A stretch of 8,396 nt of DNA from Alphaproteobacteria bacterium (GTDB lineage: Bacteria > Pseudomonadota > Alphaproteobacteria > Rickettsiales > SXRF01), in assembly GCA_020050695.1 (NCBI GenBank), contig JAGVKI010000209.1, positions 1-8,396 on the forward strand, given 5' to 3'. The position numbers and the translations under genes are program-made. Below are positions 1 to 8,059 of this stretch, piece by piece. Position 1 is the first letter of the stretch, and the number at the start of each line of letters is the position of its first letter. Under the pieces are notes generated by a model, which ran no database searches, was not told where the DNA came from, and saw nothing but the letters and a program-made list of their open reading frames with translations.

Positions 1-2
1 CC

Positions 3-890
3 TATCCGCAGCCACGGGCGCGCTGGGTGATTGCGCGTTTTCGCGACAGCCTGCTGACATCCTGCCTATTCGTTATATTTATTTTACTGCCAAATGCTTT
101 CATATGGTTAGGCAGCCAGGACTATATCGATTTCCATTGGAAACCCGTGCTGTGGTTCAGCCGCAAAGGGATACCAACCGCAGGCTACAGACAATGGGAA
201 GAATTTTTGACCGTACTTTGGCATGAAATCGGCAGCATCCATGTGGCTGCATTGGCCTTTTTACCCCTCATCGCCTGGAAACTGCGCCAGCACAACCTAT
301 TTGCCACCGCCATACTTACCAGCCTTGCCAGCCTGATTTTCATAACCCTTTCAATGATGGAAGCAAACACACCTGACTTTTTCTGGCGCACAGGCGGCCT
401 TGGCGTATTTATTCTGTCATCGGCCCTGTCAGTCCCTCTATGCGGTTATTTCCTGCCTAGATCCCGCTCAAAGCTACGTCATGGTGTATATTGGGCGCTA
501 CTGCTGGGCCTGCTTACACCAGGCATCTACAATTTCTATACCCAACAATATTTCTGTTATCTGACCTGCACTCCAGCGCGTTCATTCATGGCAACCATAA
601 ACCGCCTGGTGGATTTGCACTCACCGGTAAACAGCATGCCTTATCCGGGCATGGATATTTACTTTGCCGGGCGCATTTCTTCCCATCCGCAGCATAATGC
701 CTGGTCGTACCTTTATGTACACGGGCTGCCGGGAGAGTTTGTAAAGAAGTGGTTCACTGACGGCAAAGATTCAGACTTGCCATGCGATACGACATGGTAT
801 GGGCAGACCACGCCCAACGGCTATTATGCTGACATCGTTTCTACTAAAACAGGCCAAAAGGTTTTTTACACCAGATGCCCCGATCAGTAA
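3..890 (+). CDS. Membrane protein of unknown function, probably 5'-partial
   Basis: I do not recognise the family. The first in-window start is GTG at 27 (287 residues), but no Shine-Dalgarno precedes it and the frame is open to the left edge (upstream codons read YPQPRARW), so the gene probably begins outside the window. Numbering from that GTG, hydrophobic segments lie at about residues 8-29, 64-84, 90-111, 121-143 and 152-171. Basic patches (RFR at the N-terminus, WKLRQ near 85, PRSRSKLR near 144-151) alternate with acidic or neutral loops. This fits five helices with the N-terminus inside and a C-terminal domain of about 115 residues outside. That domain holds four cysteines (177, 181, 253, 284) that could form disulphides, which is inference. 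It has no catalytic motif I know. The gene converges on the minus-strand gene that follows. Confidence 0.72.
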   Translation, partial: YPQPRARWVIARFRDSLLTSCLFVIFILLPNAFIWLGSQDYIDFHWKPVLWFSRKGIPTAGYRQWEEFLTVLWHEIGSIHVAALAFLPLIAWKLRQHNLFATAILTSLASLIFITLSMMEANTPDFFWRTGGLGVFILSSALSVPLCGYFLPRSRSKLRHGVYWALLLGLLTPGIYNFYTQQYFCYLTCTPARSFMATINRLVDLHSPVNSMPYPGMDIYFAGRISSHPQHNAWSYLYVHGLPGEFVKKWFTDGKDSDLPCDTTWYGQTTPNGYYADIVSTKTGQKVFYTRCPDQ

Positions 891-900
891 GTGACTGGCC

Positions 901-1026
901 TTAGCCCCTTGAAGCGCTCTTATCTTCTATTACCACAGGTTTGCCGGGCCCTGCGGGCATGCCGATCTCGCGCTCTACAAAGGGTGCAATATCGTCAATG
1001 ATTGGCCACCGCCTTGGCGCCATTTT
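901..1026 (-). other. Frame-shifted continuation of the 208-aa gene
   Basis: On the minus strand, the frame one base ahead of the 208-residue gene is open through this stretch and ends in TAA at 901-903. It encodes about 40 residues, including PIIDDIAPFVEREIG and GKPVVIEDKS, which read like an ordinary protein. Joining the two frames at the run of four T (plus strand) at 1023-1026 by removing one base gives a continuous protein of about 240 residues. The joined gene would stop 10 bases from the end of the convergent membrane protein gene, matching the tight packing elsewhere in the window. It could be a real pseudogenising mutation, a sequencing or assembly error, or chance. Confidence 0.45.
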
Positions 1027-1621
1027 GCTTTGACAGCTTGTTAAATGCCCAGCCAACACTACCCACTTCTGCAACCACGCGGGCAATCTTTGCCTTGTTT
1101 ACCTGATTGCCATCGGCGGCCTTTTCGGTCCATCCGCCAGCTACCACTTCGCCAGCGAATGCTGCTGCCCCTAATGCGCCAACGGTTTTAAACATTTTCC
1201 GGCGATTCATTATTTCATCACGATGTGATTGTAGTTCCTGCGCCGCATCATCAGCGGCAGGCTTTAACAAGCCTTCGTTCTTGCACTCTTCGCATGCACG
1301 CCAGAAAACTGGATTTTTATTTTCGTCCTGCAATAACCGCAGCACCATGCCATTCATACGTATGCCCAGTTGCTGTATGGAGGGATCACGCATAACCGTA
1401 CTTGCCAAAACAAAATGCAGCCTTGATTCTGGCGTGGCTTCAGCAAAAGCCCGTGCCAATACTTCCTTGGCAGGGCAATCCACCGGATAGGCGTTTAGGC
1501 CTTTTTCGTAACTGGCTAATACTGAGTTACGTAAAGAGGGTTGCTGGTTTACCTGATCAACCGTCCGCTTGATGCCCTTCATGACTTCAAGTACGGGGTC
1601 TTGCTCAAAGGGATCGCTCAT
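995..1621 (-). CDS. Hypothetical protein, 208 aa, possible C-terminal frameshift
   Basis: I do not recognise the family. The ATG at 1619-1621 is preceded on the minus strand by AGGA six bases upstream, which supports this start. The first 135 or so residues look soluble and helical, with cysteines at 49, 110 and 113. At residues 139-160 there is an NRRKMFK motif followed by a Gly/Ala-rich hydrophobic stretch, which could be one membrane helix or a Tat-like signal in an unusual internal position. The frame stops at 995 after a short tail ending AVANH. The next minus-strand frame is open from the same region down to 901 and gives a protein-like sequence, so the true C-terminus may have been lost to a one-base indel (see the separate entry). 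The gene is divergent from gltX and converges on the membrane protein gene at its left. Confidence 0.72.
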   Translation of the reverse strand: MSDPFEQDPVLEVMKGIKRTVDQVNQQPSLRNSVLASYEKGLNAYPVDCPAKEVLARAFAEATPESRLHFVLASTVMRDPSIQQLGIRMNGMVLRLLQDENKNPVFWRACEECKNEGLLKPAADDAAQELQSHRDEIMNRRKMFKTVGALGAAAFAGEVVAGGWTEKAADGNQVNKAKIARVVAEVGSVGWAFNKLSKQNGAKAVANH

Positions 1622-1644
1622 AATTATTCCTATTTATGTTTGCA

Positions 1645-1657
1645 TAACAGCCTGTTA
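1645..1657. promoter_or_regulatory. Operator-like 13-bp inverted repeat
   Basis: TAACAG and CTGTTA flank a single C, forming a perfect inverted repeat with 6-bp arms. It lies in the 155-bp divergent region between the 208-residue gene and gltX, 24 bases upstream of the former's start codon on the minus strand. The size and symmetry suit binding by a small dimeric regulator, but no regulator is identified and a chance repeat is possible. Confidence 0.3.
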
Positions 1658-1733
1658 ATACAGAGCACCCTATCAGATAATGCGGCATATAAGCATTAAG
1701 GTTTGGTGACAAATTCGGCTAGACAACTGCCCC

Positions 1734-1763
1734 TTGCCATGCAACAACATACTGACATTTAAT
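1734..1763 (+). promoter_or_regulatory. Candidate sigma70-type promoter for gltX operon
   Basis: TTGCCA at 1734-1739 and TTTAAT at 1758-1763 each match the sigma70 -35 and -10 consensus at five of six positions, with an 18-bp spacer. Transcription would start near 1770, only about 7 bases before the gltX ATG at 1777. The gltX start has no visible Shine-Dalgarno, so a very short leader or leaderless message is possible. Nothing but sequence similarity supports this. Confidence 0.4.
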
Positions 1764-1776
1764 TATTAATAGTATT

Positions 1777-3111
1777 ATGACCGTTACCGTTCGCTTCGCT
1801 CCCTCCCCTACTGGCTACCTGCATGTGGGCAATGTCCGCACCGCTTTGGTGAACTGGCTGTTTGTGCGCAAAATGGGCGGCCAGTTCCTGCTGCGCATTG
1901 ACGATACCGATACCGAGCGCTCCAAAGACGAATATACCGACGGCATCCGCGAGGACTTAACCTGGCTTGGCATTAGCTGGGACAAGGAAGAACACCAGTC
2001 CAAACGGTTTGACCGCTACCGCCTGGCAGCCGAAAAGCTGCGCGCGCAAAACCGTCTGTATGCCTGCTATGAAACACCCGAAGAACTCGACGTGCAGCGC
2101 AAGATGCTGGCCTCACGCGGGCTGCCGCCTATCTATAATCGCGCCAGCCTGAAACTGACGGACGAGCAGAAAGCCAAATACGAAGCCGAAGGCCGCCGTC
2201 CGCATTACCGCTTCTTGCTGAACGACGAGGAAATGACCTGGAACGATTTGATTCGCGGCACCGTTGCCATGCGCGCCACCACGATGAGTGATCCGGTGCT
2301 GCTGCGTGAAGACGGCCCTGACGGACAGATACGGCCCGTATACACGCTGGCCTCGGTGGTTGATGACGGGGAACTGAATATCAGCCACGTTATTCGCGGT
2401 GAAGACCATGTCAGCAATAGTGCTGTGCAGATACAGCTGTTTAAAGCGCTTGGCTTTGCCGTACCACAATTCGTGCATATGGCGCTGCTGAAAACCAAGG
2501 ACGGCGAACTATCCAAACGCATCGGCGGTAACGACATTCGCATGCTGCGCGATGCCGGTATATTACCGATGGCGGTTAACTCGCTGCTGGCGCGCATCGG
2601 CACGTCGGACGCAGTAGAGGCGTTCAGCGAGTTGACACCGCTGGTTGAACAATTTGATTTCAAGCGCTTTGGCCGTGCGCCTGCTAATTATGACGTGGCG
2701 GAACTGGAAAAGCTGAACGAGAAACTGCTGCACCAATTGCCTTTTGCTGCGGTCAAAGACAAGCTGCCACAAGTCGATGAACAGTTCTGGCTGTCCGTGC
2801 GTGCAAATCTTAAATCACTTGCTGAAGCACAGGTATGGTGGGAAATTGTGCATGGCAACATCACCTCAGGCTTACCCGCCGATGATGCAGCATTTGTGAA
2901 ATCCACCATCGAACATCTGCCTGCCGCACCGTGGGACGAACACACCTATGACGCATGGCTAGCCGCTGTAAAACCTGCCACCAACCGCAAAGGCAAAGAG
3001 CTCTTCATGCCGATACGCCTTGCACTCACAGGCCAGAGCCATGGACCGGAACTGAAAAAACTACTGCCACTGCTTGGCCGCGATAAAGTAATCGAAAGGC
3101 TCAGCGCATGA
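1777..3111 (+). CDS. gltX: Glutamyl-tRNA synthetase
   Basis: This cytoplasmic class I aminoacyl-tRNA synthetase attaches glutamate to tRNA(Glu); in bacteria that lack GlnRS it also mischarges tRNA(Gln) for GatCAB. The Rossmann catalytic domain opens with RFAPSPTGYLHVGN (residues 6-19), where HVGN is the HIGH signature. IDDTDTERS follows at 41-49. VIRGEDHVSN at 205-214 and ELSKR at 244-248 give the glutamate pocket and the KMSKS-equivalent loop. The anticodon-binding region fills about residue 300 to the end, closing with the family-typical LALTG..HGPEL near 415-426. At 444 residues it is slightly shorter than many GluRS. Only one cysteine (97) occurs where the zinc-binding types carry a Cys cluster, so this is a zinc-free form. 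No Shine-Dalgarno is seen before the ATG. The stop overlaps the cysS start (ATGA), so the two are probably co-translated. Many alphaproteobacteria carry two gltX copies; which one this is cannot be told here. Confidence 0.97.
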   Translation: MTVTVRFAPSPTGYLHVGNVRTALVNWLFVRKMGGQFLLRIDDTDTERSKDEYTDGIREDLTWLGISWDKEEHQSKRFDRYRLAAEKLRAQNRLYACYETPEELDVQRKMLASRGLPPIYNRASLKLTDEQKAKYEAEGRRPHYRFLLNDEEMTWNDLIRGTVAMRATTMSDPVLLREDGPDGQIRPVYTLASVVDDGELNISHVIRGEDHVSNSAVQIQLFKALGFAVPQFVHMALLKTKDGELSKRIGGNDIRMLRDAGILPMAVNSLLARIGTSDAVEAFSELTPLVEQFDFKRFGRAPANYDVAELEKLNEKLLHQLPFAAVKDKLPQVDEQFWLSVRANLKSLAEAQVWWEIVHGNITSGLPADDAAFVKSTIEHLPAAPWDEHTYDAWLAAVKPATNRKGKELFMPIRLALTGQSHGPELKKLLPLLGRDKVIERLSA

Positions 3112-4502
3112 GCCTGCAATTTTATAATACCCTGACGCGCAAGAAAGATGTGTTCGTACCGCTCGATCCTACCAATGTGCGTATGTATGTGTGCGGGCCT
3201 ACCGTGTATGACCGCCCGCATATCGGCAATGCCCGCTCGGTCGTGGTGTATGACGTGCTCTACCGCCTGCTGATGCAGGTCTATGGCAAGGAACATGTCA
3301 CCTATGTGCGCAACATCACCGACGTCGATGACAAGATCAACGCCGCCGCCAAGGCAAATGGCGAGCCTATCTCGGCACTTACCAAGCGCATCGAAGGCTG
3401 GTTCCATGAGGATATAGGTGCGCTTGGCGTATTGCCTGCCACCACCGCGATTACTGGCAAGGAAACACCTGAGCAGGTAAAAGGCTGCATGGGCGAGCCG
3501 CATGCCACCCATCATATCGCGCACATGATTGATTTGATCGAAAAGCTGATCGCAAACGGTCATGCCTATGTATCGCAGGGGCATGTGCTGTTCGCGGTGG
3601 ATAGCTACAGCGAATATGGCCAGCTTTCAGGCCGCAAACTCGATGACCTGATTGCAGGCGCGCGCATCGAGGTGGAATCGTACAAGCGCCATCCGGGCGA
3701 TTTTGTGCTGTGGAAACCCGCCGAAGAAGGTGATGATGCCAGCAGCGTATTTGAAAGCCCATGGGGCGCGGGCCGCCCCGGCTGGCATATCGAATGCTCG
3801 GCCATGAGCAACGCATATCTGGGCGGCCAGTTCGATATTCACGGCGGCGGTGCCGATTTGATGTTCCCGCATCATGAAAACGAAATCGCGCAAAGCCGCT
3901 GCGCCCAGAGTATAAATGGGGCGGGCACAACATTTGCCAATTACTGGGTGCATAACGGGTTCCTCACCGTTGGCGGCGAAAAGATGAGTAAGTCGCTTGG
4001 TAATTTCACCACTGTCAAAGAACTGCTGGATAAAGGCATCAAGGGTGAAGTGATCCGCTTAGCGCTGCTGTCGACCAAATATAGCGAGCCGCTCGACTGG
4101 AATGATAAAATGGTGCATGACGCCAAGGTCACTCTGGATAAATGGTATCGCAGCATTGCTACAGTAGATAGTCACGCAGCTGTCAATCACGACTTCATTA
4201 CCACGCTATCGGACGACCTCAACTTCCCGAAAGCCATCAGCGTGATGCATACTGCCAGCCCGGCCGAACTGCTTGCCATGGGCCGACTGATGGGCTTTTT
4301 TGACCAAACGGCTGAAAACTGGTTCCGTGGCGGAGCAGATAGTGGCGATGCACACAATATAGAAAACCTTGTTAATCAACGCATTGAAGCCAAAAAGTCT
4401 AAAAACTGGACAGAGGCTGACCGCATTCGTAAAGAACTTGCCGATCAGGGTATTATATTAGAGGATAGGCCCGACGGCACAACTGACTGGAGAAAAACAT
4501 AA
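3108..4502 (+). CDS. cysS: Cysteinyl-tRNA synthetase
   Basis: This cytoplasmic class I synthetase charges tRNA(Cys) with cysteine. The sequence shows CGPTVYDRPHIGNAR at 29-43 with the HIGH motif HIGN at 38-41, and KMSKSLGN at 292-299. It also has the zinc-site residues of the family: Cys29, Cys230 (in GWHIECSAM), His255 and Glu259 (in FPHHENE). The zinc selects cysteine by binding its thiol. The C-terminal DALR-type and tRNA-binding region runs from about 335 to 464 and ends with the usual ADRIRKELADQGIILEDRPDGT-like segment. Residues 111-130 hold an extra stretch of about 16 residues (TGKETPEQVKGCMG included) before the EPHAT motif, compared with the usual LPPT.EPRAT arrangement I remember. 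An AAGG eight bases before the ATG is a good ribosome binding site inside gltX. Second gene of the gltX-cysS-orf132-cimA block. Confidence 0.98.
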   Translation: MSLQFYNTLTRKKDVFVPLDPTNVRMYVCGPTVYDRPHIGNARSVVVYDVLYRLLMQVYGKEHVTYVRNITDVDDKINAAAKANGEPISALTKRIEGWFHEDIGALGVLPATTAITGKETPEQVKGCMGEPHATHHIAHMIDLIEKLIANGHAYVSQGHVLFAVDSYSEYGQLSGRKLDDLIAGARIEVESYKRHPGDFVLWKPAEEGDDASSVFESPWGAGRPGWHIECSAMSNAYLGGQFDIHGGGADLMFPHHENEIAQSRCAQSINGAGTTFANYWVHNGFLTVGGEKMSKSLGNFTTVKELLDKGIKGEVIRLALLSTKYSEPLDWNDKMVHDAKVTLDKWYRSIATVDSHAAVNHDFITTLSDDLNFPKAISVMHTASPAELLAMGRLMGFFDQTAENWFRGGADSGDAHNIENLVNQRIEAKKSKNWTEADRIRKELADQGIILEDRPDGTTDWRKT

Positions 4503-4527
4503 CAAAATAAAAACACGGGAGAAAAAA

Positions 4528-4922
4528 ATGACGCAGGAACACGACAAGCGGGAAGATATCCGCCATAAGACCGCAGACGCTATTACGAAGATTAACCAAC
4601 TGGCCGCTATTCGCCACCGGATGCCTAACGATACACACGATGTCAACGACATCGCCGGTGTCGCGCGCAGCCTGGGCGAGAAAATGGCGCACCATGCCAC
4701 CGAGGCAGATTTTGATCCGCTTAAAATGATGATGGAAGAACTACACCATTACGAAGATCCGCATTACAATAACAAGCAACAGGCTGAAGCGCGCATTGCG
4801 ATTGAATGCATGGCAGTAGCATTTGGCCTGCAGCACCAGTTCGTGGCCCTCACCTCCGCCGAAGCCTATGCCAAAGCCCACCCGGATAAAGAACCACCAG
4901 CCCAAGGAATGTCAGCCCGCCG

Positions 4923-4926
<4 letters not shown>
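4528..4926 (+). CDS. Hypothetical His-rich protein, 132 aa, between cysS and cimA
   Basis: I do not recognise this protein. A strong ribosome binding site (GGGAG, six bases before the ATG) sets the start 25 bases after the cysS stop. Its TGA overlaps the cimA ATG (ATGA), so its translation is likely coupled to cimA. The protein is hydrophilic, probably mostly helical, with no signal peptide or membrane segment. It has 11 histidines (5, 13, 30, 37, 55, 56, 73, 74, 79, 103, 118), including the pairs HH at 55-56 and HH at 73-74 within ELHHYEDPHY. One cysteine sits at 94. The last 20 residues are Pro/Lys-rich and probably disordered. The histidine and acid clusters could bind metal, which is inference. 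Its place inside a synthetase and amino-acid operon suggests a cytoplasmic role, otherwise unknown. Confidence 0.82.
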
Positions 4927-6530
<1,604 letters not shown>

Positions 6531-7091
6531 TCAGCTGATCTTTGCCGTTTGTGATGGTTCGCCCTGCCTCTGCTGGACAATTCGATCTGCGTACTTTGGT
6601 GCGTTCGGATCATGGGGAATCTTTGGCTCAGGCTCGGTTGCCGACTGAGCATGATAGGCCAGGTACATTAGTGCACCGACACCTGCGCTGGTAAGCGCGG
6701 TATATTGCATGGTTTTATTTTTCTGCTCATGGGTCAGGAATTTTTCCCATTTTTCGCCAAGGCTTGCCGCACCCTCTTTTTTAAAAATTGCTTTTACGCC
6801 AGCACGATAATCTTCTTCGAGGGTACGAAACAGGCCCCCATTACGCCAACCACCCTCGCCATCTGTACCGCTCGCGGTAATGGCATGTATAAGATCATCA
6901 TCAGACGCCGCTTTAAGCTTATTGACCAGCCCGCTTTCTAAATCCTTCAGCAGCCCTGTCTTTGCCAGTTGCTCATGTGCATAGCTATTGACGCGGTCTG
7001 CATAGACATAGACGCCTGATCCCAGCGTTGTTATCGCAGCTAAGGCATTGGCAAAAACTGATGTTTTATCTTCTTTTTTAGGGGGTTCCAT
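6531..7091 (-). CDS. Hypothetical protein with two predicted membrane segments, 186 aa
   Basis: I do not recognise the family. The frame runs from ATG at 7089-7091 to a TGA at 6531-6533, directly abutting the cimA stop at 6528-6530 on the other strand. No clear Shine-Dalgarno precedes the ATG. Hydrophobic segments lie at about residues 12-31 (AITTLGSGVYVY) and 128-147 (YTALTSAGVGALMYLAYH). They enclose a charged, helical central region of about 95 residues with a Gly-rich SGTDGEGGWRNGG patch at 74-86. The C-terminal 40 residues are Pro/Gln-rich and probably disordered. It contains no cysteine. Its shape, a charged body with a small Gly/Ala-rich hydrophobic helix, loosely recalls the 208-residue protein at 995-1621, but I see no convincing sequence match between them. 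It is divergent from trmJ. Confidence 0.75.
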   Translation of the reverse strand: MEPPKKEDKTSVFANALAAITTLGSGVYVYADRVNSYAHEQLAKTGLLKDLESGLVNKLKAASDDDLIHAITASGTDGEGGWRNGGLFRTLEEDYRAGVKAIFKKEGAASLGEKWEKFLTHEQKNKTMQYTALTSAGVGALMYLAYHAQSATEPEPKIPHDPNAPKYADRIVQQRQGEPSQTAKIS

Positions 7092-7254
7092 AGGATTTGG
7101 CTTTTTATTTGCTTTATTAAGCTATATTAACCAATGCGTTGAAGCAAGTGAATATTACGGGGGTACTTAAGCTGCCGACGAGGTGTCTTTTTGCATTGAT
7201 TTGCTCTAAGTTCCGCCATATCTAGCATGTGATTACCTGTAACCCTGTGAGCCC
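7092..7254. other. Divergent intergenic region, no convincing element
   Basis: This 163-bp AT-richer gap separates the start of the 186-residue gene from the trmJ start and must hold the promoter for at least one of them. I find no convincing -35/-10 pair. TTAAGCT occurs twice, at 7117-7123 and 7167-7173, exactly 50 bases apart, but this is too short to mean much. No RNA gene or strong hairpin is visible. Confidence 0.4.
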
Positions 7255-7989
7255 ATGCCCAACCACCTGCCCATCGTCATACTTGTACGCCCGCAAATGG
7301 GCGAAAATATTGGTGCGGTCGCCCGCGCCATGAGCAATTTTGGCATCAAGTCATTGCGCCTGGTAGCGCCGCGTGATGGCTGGCCTAATCCAAAGGCTGC
7401 CGAAATGGCTGCAGGCGCTGAAGCACAAATCGAAAATGCCGAGATATTCCCAGACCTGGCCAGTGCCAGCGCCGACCTTCAGTGGCTGTATGCCACGACC
7501 GCACGCACCCGCCATATGGAAAAGCAGGTGCTGGTGCCCAAAGCCGCCATGGAACAGCTGCATGGGCAGGTATCTGGCGGGGGCAAAGTGGGGTTGGTAT
7601 TTGGCCCCGAGCGTTCCGGGCTGGACAATGAAGACATCAACCGCTGCGATACCTTTATCACCATACCAACCGCGCCAGAAAACACGTCGCTGAACCTCGC
7701 CCAGTCTGCCGTCATTTTGGGGTATGAATGGTGGCAGCAGCAAGCTAAGCCAGCACCCATCATACGCGACATCAGCGAGATTGCGCCGCGCGAGGAGTGG
7801 GACGGCATGTTCAGCCAACTTGAAGGCTATCTCGATGCCAGCGACTATTTCCGCGCTGCGGAAAAAAAGCCTATCATGTGGCAGAATGTACGCAATATGC
7901 TGCACCGCAGCGGCATGACCGCCCAGGAACTGCGCACCTTCCGCGGCATGCTGCGCTCCCTGTGGGATAAGAATCCTCTTAAACATTAG
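7255..7989 (+). CDS. trmJ: tRNA (cytidine/uridine-32-2'-O)-methyltransferase, TrmJ-type
   Basis: TrmJ is a SPOUT-family methyltransferase that uses S-adenosylmethionine to 2'-O-methylate residue 32 in the anticodon loop of tRNAs, acting as a dimer in the cytoplasm. The three SPOUT motifs are clear. Motif 1 is MGENIGAVARAMSNFG at 15-30, with the conserved Asn18 and Arg24. Motif 2 is GLVFGPERSGL at 113-123. Motif 3 is IPTAPENTSLNLAQSAVILGYE at about 137-158, with SLNL at 145-148 at the cofactor knot. The C-terminal 70 or so residues are the extension that distinguishes TrmJ from plain TrmH proteins. Its length of 244 matches the family. An in-frame stop (TAA, 7240-7242) lies just upstream, so the ATG at 7255 is the natural start although no Shine-Dalgarno is seen. 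A different position specificity (for example another TrmH/TrmL-type target) cannot be excluded. Confidence 0.92.
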   Translation: MPNHLPIVILVRPQMGENIGAVARAMSNFGIKSLRLVAPRDGWPNPKAAEMAAGAEAQIENAEIFPDLASASADLQWLYATTARTRHMEKQVLVPKAAMEQLHGQVSGGGKVGLVFGPERSGLDNEDINRCDTFITIPTAPENTSLNLAQSAVILGYEWWQQQAKPAPIIRDISEIAPREEWDGMFSQLEGYLDASDYFRAAEKKPIMWQNVRNMLHRSGMTAQELRTFRGMLRSLWDKNPLKH

Positions 7990-8059
7990 GCCCTAAACAG
8001 TAAGCGGGTTAACTTTTCTACAAGGAATTACCGCTAAGAATAAGGGCTTATAAAACCTT

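Noticed and set aside
1107..1490. 127-codon plus-strand open frame inside the 208-aa gene
   Set aside because: Its product is Ser/Ala/Cys-rich low-complexity sequence typical of an antisense shadow, while the minus-strand frame has a good ribosome binding site and balanced composition.
2946..3584. 212-codon minus-strand open frame across the gltX/cysS junction
   Set aside because: It is antisense to two certain synthetase genes, and its sequence has no domain or ribosome binding site. It is a frame shadow of the real coding.
3451..3933. 160-codon minus-strand open frame inside cysS
   Set aside because: Antisense to the conserved CysS core including the zinc site; the Arg/Cys/Pro-rich translation is not protein-like.
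7351..7986. 211-codon minus-strand open frame opposite trmJ
   Set aside because: It lies fully antisense to TrmJ, whose SPOUT motifs are unmistakable. The translated product resembles no protein.
7986..7996. TTAGG-C-CCTAA inverted repeat at the trmJ stop
   Set aside because: Five-base arms overlapping the stop codon, with no U-tract; probably chance.
8042..8059. AAGG...CCTT inverted repeat before the DUF3095 gene
   Set aside because: Only four base pairs around a 10-base AT-rich loop, too weak for a terminator or riboswitch.
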